In this document: positions 43,676 through 46,871 of the stretch, piece by piece | How the letters are laid out: each line of letters starts with the position of its first letter | How positions within the stretch are numbered: position 1 is the first letter of the stretch | Assembly: GCA_016288215.1 (NCBI GenBank) | Contig: JAEEYQ010000022.1 | Span: 1-46,871, forward strand | Direction: 5' to 3' | Length of the DNA: 46,871 nucleotides | Source of the DNA: Lentisphaeria bacterium | GTDB taxonomy: Bacteria; Verrucomicrobiota; Lentisphaeria; Oligosphaerales; Oligosphaeraceae | Made by a program: the position numbers and the translations under genes | The notes under the pieces: generated by a model | What the model was told of the DNA's origin: nothing | What the model saw: only the letters and a program-made list of their open reading frames with translations | The model's database searches: none

Positions 43676-44629
43676 ATGGGATTGTCATTGGAGAAATCGT
43701 GGGAAAAGGGGTTGCATCCCTGCCCGTCTTGCGGCAAGATGGTGGAGCTAGGGGCGTTGCGTCCACTGGAGATGAATAGTTGTCCCCATTGCGGGGCGCC
43801 GTTCTTTGCGCCGAAGCGCATCGGGGCCTACTGGCTGGTGGAGCCAGCGGGGGGCGGCGGCATGGGAAGCGTCTATAAGGCGGTCTCTGAAAAATATCCG
43901 CAACGTCTTCTGGCCGTGAAGGTTCTGGCGCGGATTGGACGGGAGGCGCCGGGCAACATCCATGCTCTGCTCAACGAAGTGACCATCGGCTCTCGGCTGA
44001 CGGGCTGCGATGGTGTCGCCGCCTGCATTGACGGCGGTTACGAAGATGACGAATATTTCACGGTCATGCCCTTCGTGCAGGGGGAACGGCTGGATGAGCG
44101 GCTGGAGCGGGAGGGGAAACTGCCTCCGGAGGAGGCCTTGCCGCTTGCATTGCATCTTATTGCAGCAGAACAATTTATATATAATCATGGCTATCTGTAC
44201 CGCGACATGAAGCCGGAGAATGTCATCATCACTCCGCAGGGGCATGCGGTGCTTATCGACTTTGGCCTTTGCGTCAGTCGCGAAAAGGCTCTGAACCCCT
44301 CTGCGGAATTTGTGGAAGGTTCCCCCTATTATCTTCCGCCAGAACGACTTCTGGGTGAGCCAGAAGATGTCTGCAGCGAAATCTACAGCCTCGGCATGGT
44401 CCTTTACCATGTGCTTAACGGCGCCACCTACTACGACTCCGGAGAACTGGAGGCACTGGCGCGGCGGCATGTGGGCAAACTGCGGATCGCCTCCTCCAGC
44501 AAGATGCAGGCCATCCGGCCGGACATCGCCGCTGTCCTGACGGAAATGCTGCGGCAAGAGCCCGCTGACCGTCCTCAGTCTTTCCATGAGGTATATGAGG
44601 CATTGGCCGCGTTGATAATTAGCAAATAG
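43676..44629 (+). CDS. Ser/Thr protein kinase with N-terminal zinc ribbon
   Basis: A 317-residue protein. A zinc ribbon (Cys16-x2-Cys19 and Cys36-x2-Cys39) precedes a Hanks-type kinase domain: Gly-rich loop GGGGMGSVYKA (59-69), Lys82 (LAVKVL), Glu101, catalytic loop YRDMKPEN (175-182) with Asp177, and DFG (195-197, IDFGLC). The HRD His is Tyr, and the APE motif is PPE. The three key residues (Lys, Asp, Asp) are present, so it is probably active. There is no membrane helix or sensor domain. It lies behind rpoN in the same direction. The target is unknown. The last residues (IISK) and stop lie in a period-7 repeat. Confidence 0.85.
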   Translation: MGLSLEKSWEKGLHPCPSCGKMVELGALRPLEMNSCPHCGAPFFAPKRIGAYWLVEPAGGGGMGSVYKAVSEKYPQRLLAVKVLARIGREAPGNIHALLNEVTIGSRLTGCDGVAACIDGGYEDDEYFTVMPFVQGERLDERLEREGKLPPEEALPLALHLIAAEQFIYNHGYLYRDMKPENVIITPQGHAVLIDFGLCVSREKALNPSAEFVEGSPYYLPPERLLGEPEDVCSEIYSLGMVLYHVLNGATYYDSGELEALARRHVGKLRIASSSKMQAIRPDIAAVLTEMLRQEPADRPQSFHEVYEALAALIISK

Positions 44630-44639
44630 AAATTAGTAG
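44617..44639. repeat. Degenerate period-7 repeat (copy 7), contains the kinase stop
   Basis: AATTAGC AAATAGA AATTAGT AG. The TAG of AAATAGA is the kinase stop codon (44627-44629). It repeats the AATTAGCAAATAG string of copy 5. Confidence 0.6.
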
Positions 44640-44756
44640 TGTAAAAGAGGAGGTTTTGCAACTGACTGGGTATGAGGAGGGCCGTGATGTACCATAGAGA
44701 ATATATCATAACTGCAAAAAATTGAATAAAATTGAAAAAAGATGAGACTTCCCTGT

Positions 44757-44784
44757 TTGACTTGCCTGAAGGATGTGCTATCTT
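44757..44784 (+). promoter_or_regulatory. Candidate promoter of the 69-residue gene
   Basis: TTGACT (44757-44762), 16 nt, TATCTT (44779-44784) on the plus strand, about 56 nt before the start. It follows an A-rich stretch. Confidence 0.45.
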
Positions 44785-44839
44785 TTGTCAGTGTACAATA
44801 GAAATCGATTCATTGACAAGATGAAGGGGAGACGCATCT

Positions 44840-45049
44840 ATGGGAAAACCATCCAATAACAAACCCATCCGTTACGGAAGACCATGTATGGGAGGCCTCC
44901 CTCCTGAATTGGGACGTCGCATCATCAACACCATCCTGAACTCGCCTCCGCCTGACGACACGATATTGAAAAGGGAGTGCGCCCGCGTTGAACGTCGCCT
45001 CAAGGAGATTATTGCGGAGATTGATCGCAATGAGGCTGCCGCAAAATAG
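44840..45049 (+). CDS. Small orphan protein (69 residues)
   Basis: A short basic protein with no membrane helix. The N-terminal 30 residues are rich in Arg, Pro and Gly (YGRPCMGGLPPELGRR), and a charged amphipathic helix follows (about 44-66, KRECARVERRLKEIIAEIDRNEAA). GGGGAG lies 9 nt before the ATG, and a candidate promoter is present upstream, so I believe it is a real gene. I do not recognise the family. It sits at the border of the lower-G+C accessory edge. Confidence 0.6.
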   Translation: MGKPSNNKPIRYGRPCMGGLPPELGRRIINTILNSPPPDDTILKRECARVERRLKEIIAEIDRNEAAAK

Positions 45050-45114
45050 TTACTTTTGCTGTAAACATCTTCGTGCGTCTCGCATGGATCTTGCTGATAT
45101 CCAAGGGTTTTCGG

Positions 45115-45595
45115 TCAGCCATCCTGAAACGGGCAAAGGGTTGGAGCTGTATCTGAAAAGGCTGGTTTGGCTGGTCTCGTTATGCATGTCCTGCTCTTGC
45201 TTTTTTTGATATACTTATGGATTAGTTCCTCTTTCCTACTGACCACATTGACATAATCCCCCTGAGTCAGAATGCTTGACTCGTGTAGTTCCGCTAGCTG
45301 TCTTCGCGGCACCTTGCGATTCAGATCGCACTTTTGCCTTGATGAAGCCAAACACCTCGCTGACCTTGCATTTCGGGGAAATGAATGTCAATATGTGGAC
45401 ATAATCCGACAACAAAAGTCCCTCCTCCATGAAGTTATCTTTCTGGTATGCCAGTTCATGAAACACACAATGGTGATTCTTTCTCAGTAATCCGAATAAA
45501 TTCCTTCTGCAACATTTTGGAATAAACACTAAATAATACTTGCATTTCAATGTAGTATGTGCTAGATTTATCTACTGTGTGCAGACTTGGTTCAT
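45115..45595 (-). pseudogene. Decayed IS200/IS605-type transposase (TnpA, Y1)
   Basis: The minus-strand reading resembles TnpA of IS200/IS605. It runs NLAHTTLKCKYYLVFIPKCC, then FHELAYQKDNFMEEG and SPKCKVSEVFGFIKAK, and, in another frame, GDYVNVVSRKEELIHKYIKK. Four defects show it is dead. There is an in-frame TAG at codon 8 (45572-45574). The usual Trp before the Cys-Lys-Tyr is Leu. The first His of the HUH motif is Tyr (LSDYVHIL, codon 45401-45403). A frameshift lies near 45320. The normal TnpA length of about 150 residues is roughly kept. A hairpin-bearing end lies beyond the start (45694-45716). No tnpB is present. Confidence 0.75.
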
Positions 45596-45693
45596 CTTTT
45601 GTGATTGGCTTTGAGTGGGCTGTTCACAAGATGCTGTCATTCATGTACAAGTCACCTCTTCAAGCCATCCACGCGTAAAAGTCAAACTTCTGA

Positions 45694-45716
45694 AGCCCCC
45701 AAGCAGGCTTGGGGCT
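45694..45716. mobile_element. Subterminal hairpin of the IS200/IS605 remnant
   Basis: AGCCCC(C)AAG (45694-45703) and CTTGGGGCT (45708-45716) form a 9-bp stem with one bulge and a CAGG loop. It lies about 100 nt upstream of the transposase remnant start, where the left end of an IS200-type element would be. IS200/IS605 ends carry such hairpins for TnpA binding. The opposite end is not clear. Confidence 0.4.
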
Positions 45717-45737
45717 ACCTATTTAAATTACCAATAT

Positions 45738-46871
45738 ATGATAACGAAAAATGATATTGACAGACTGCTTAATATCTTACAATTCCAGAAAGATATGATT
45801 GGCAGTGTATGGCGCAGGACATTCTTCGATAATGTCACTCTTGCAGTTGATACGGCAGCAGAGAGCTTTCTTTACAAAGACGCTGGAATAACCGTCACAG
45901 GTGCAACTACAGCCAACTTCTCCCAAAACGAGAACTTCGTCGTATTCGAATGCGTTTGCCGACTGCTGGAAAAAGGGTATAAGCCGAAGGATATAGAACT
46001 GGAACCTACTTGGAAACTTGGCCATACCGACAAGTCAGGACGCGCCGACATCTGGATTCGTACCAAGAATCCACGAGGCGGGGTTGATTCTGTGCTCATC
46101 ATCGAATGCAAAACTGCAGGGCGCGAGTTCGATGGAGCTTGGCGCGATACTTTGGAAGATGGTGCCCAGTTGTTCAGTTATTTTCAGCAAGAGGGAACCA
46201 CCAAGTTTCTCTGTCTCTACACGTCAGACCTGATTGATGACAAGATTGCGAGTGAATACCATCTAATCAACGTCCAAGACAACGACGATTATCTGAAAAC
46301 GCTAAGAAAACCTAAAACCTTTTCTCACGCAAGTACGGTCAAAGAGCGTTTTGCCGTCTGGCATGACACCTACAAATGTGAATACGCCCAGCGTGGCCTT
46401 TTTGAGGAGGAAATCGCACCATACAAGCCAGGAAAAAACAAGTATTCCACCAACGACTTGCGCGAAATCGACCATGTCTCGATGCAGAAGAAATACCATG
46501 AATTTGCTACTATCCTGCGCAAGCACAATGTCAGCGGACACGAAAACGCCTTTGACAAACTTGTGAATCTATTTCTTGCCAAGGTGGTTGATGAAAAGCG
46601 CAATGCAACCGATCTTAAGTTCTATTGGAAGGGAATTGCATACGATGACGCCTATTCCCTTCAAGATCGTCTTCAGTATCTTTATATGATTGGAATGCGC
46701 GAGTTCCTTGGCGAGACCGTTACCTATATCGACGAGGCGACGGTGAAAAAGGCTTTTGGACGTTTTGAGAAAGACCCAGACGCCACAAAGGACGCCATAC
46801 TCCGCTACTTTCGACAATTGAAATTCTTCTCCAACAACGACTTCTCGTTTATCGATGTCCATAATGAACGC
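45738..46871 (+). CDS. Restriction endonuclease/N6-methylase-like protein, 5' part only
   Basis: An open frame of 378 codons runs to the window end without a stop. The N-terminal domain has a PD-(D/E)xK nuclease pattern: Gly95, Asp104 (SGRADIWI) and Glu123-Cys-Lys125 (LIIECKT). A second segment (about 265-340, AFDKLVNLFLAKVVDE and LKFYWKGIAYDDAY, then LYMIGMREFLGE) resembles the N-terminal region of type I-like HsdM methylases or of fused restriction/methylase enzymes. The family is therefore a likely DNA-modifying system, perhaps a single-chain type. The start ATG has no good ribosome site. The G+C content is visibly lower than in the rest of the window. It lies beside an IS remnant, so acquisition is likely. 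Confidence 0.7.
   Translation, partial: MITKNDIDRLLNILQFQKDMIGSVWRRTFFDNVTLAVDTAAESFLYKDAGITVTGATTANFSQNENFVVFECVCRLLEKGYKPKDIELEPTWKLGHTDKSGRADIWIRTKNPRGGVDSVLIIECKTAGREFDGAWRDTLEDGAQLFSYFQQEGTTKFLCLYTSDLIDDKIASEYHLINVQDNDDYLKTLRKPKTFSHASTVKERFAVWHDTYKCEYAQRGLFEEEIAPYKPGKNKYSTNDLREIDHVSMQKKYHEFATILRKHNVSGHENAFDKLVNLFLAKVVDEKRNATDLKFYWKGIAYDDAYSLQDRLQYLYMIGMREFLGETVTYIDEATVKKAFGRFEKDPDATKDAILRYFRQLKFFSNNDFSFIDVHNER

Noticed and set aside
17061..44639. Period-7 repeats as a CRISPR array
   Set aside because: The units are short, degenerate and dispersed at gene ends, with no spacers and no cas genes.

Overview
The window looks like a piece of chromosome from a Gram-negative member of the PVC group, most likely Lentisphaerota/Kiritimatiellota or a close relative. 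This is an inference. The support is a moderately high G+C content with lower-G+C patches, Gram-negative envelope genes (lpxD, an OmpH/Skp chaperone, Sel1 repeats), sigma-54, a plant-polysaccharide/glycan set (GH127, a DUF4091/GH123-like protein, a secreted GHL10-like hydrolase), and a multi-SPFH/P-type ATPase operon of the kind I associate with PVC genomes. Most genes lie on the minus strand in tight operons.

Layout. 1-360: tRNA-Phe(GAA) and tRNA-Arg(ACG) on the minus strand, followed by a strong terminator. 533-2149: nadA-pnuC (NAD metabolism). 2238-5315: a DUF4091 glycosidase-like protein and a MATE exporter. 5323-12936: a five-gene operon with its own promoter and terminator: a polytopic SPFH protein, HflC-like, HflK-like, a P1B-like ATPase without the CPC metal site, and an orphan ABC ATPase. 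13005-17604: azlCD, two paralogous MFS transporters and a small zinc-finger membrane protein. 18028-20226: a secreted glycosidase on the plus strand. 20487-25800: fabI-like, argD, S12 serine hydrolase, larA and DUF58 in one operon. 26061-26912: a membrane-anchored, Gly-rich protein of unknown function. 27125-34750: GH127, then the operon PSP1 / O-antigen-ligase-like / gmk / coaC / kamA (transcribed from high to low coordinates). 34852-38596: a small membrane protein, lpxD, skp and a Sel1 protein. 39041-44629 (plus strand): nadE, an RlmI-type methyltransferase, rpoN and a zinc-ribbon Ser/Thr kinase. 44840-46871: a 69-residue orphan, a decayed IS200/IS605 transposase, and the 5' part of a restriction/methylase gene of lower G+C that runs off the window end. 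This right edge looks like the start of an accessory region.

How the genes work together. nadA, pnuC and nadE touch NAD synthesis and uptake from two separate loci. The NadE glutaminase domain has lost its nucleophilic cysteine (Gly in its place), so it probably uses free ammonia. skp and lpxD form the usual outer-membrane pair. The most unusual unit is the SPFH/P-type ATPase operon. It combines three SPFH proteins, one with a His/Glu-rich loop, with an ATPase whose transport-site CPC has become VPA. It looks like a membrane-microdomain-associated pump of unknown substrate. A second genome-scale oddity is a family of degenerate period-7 repeats (AATTAGG-type) that sit at gene ends and often supply the stop codon.
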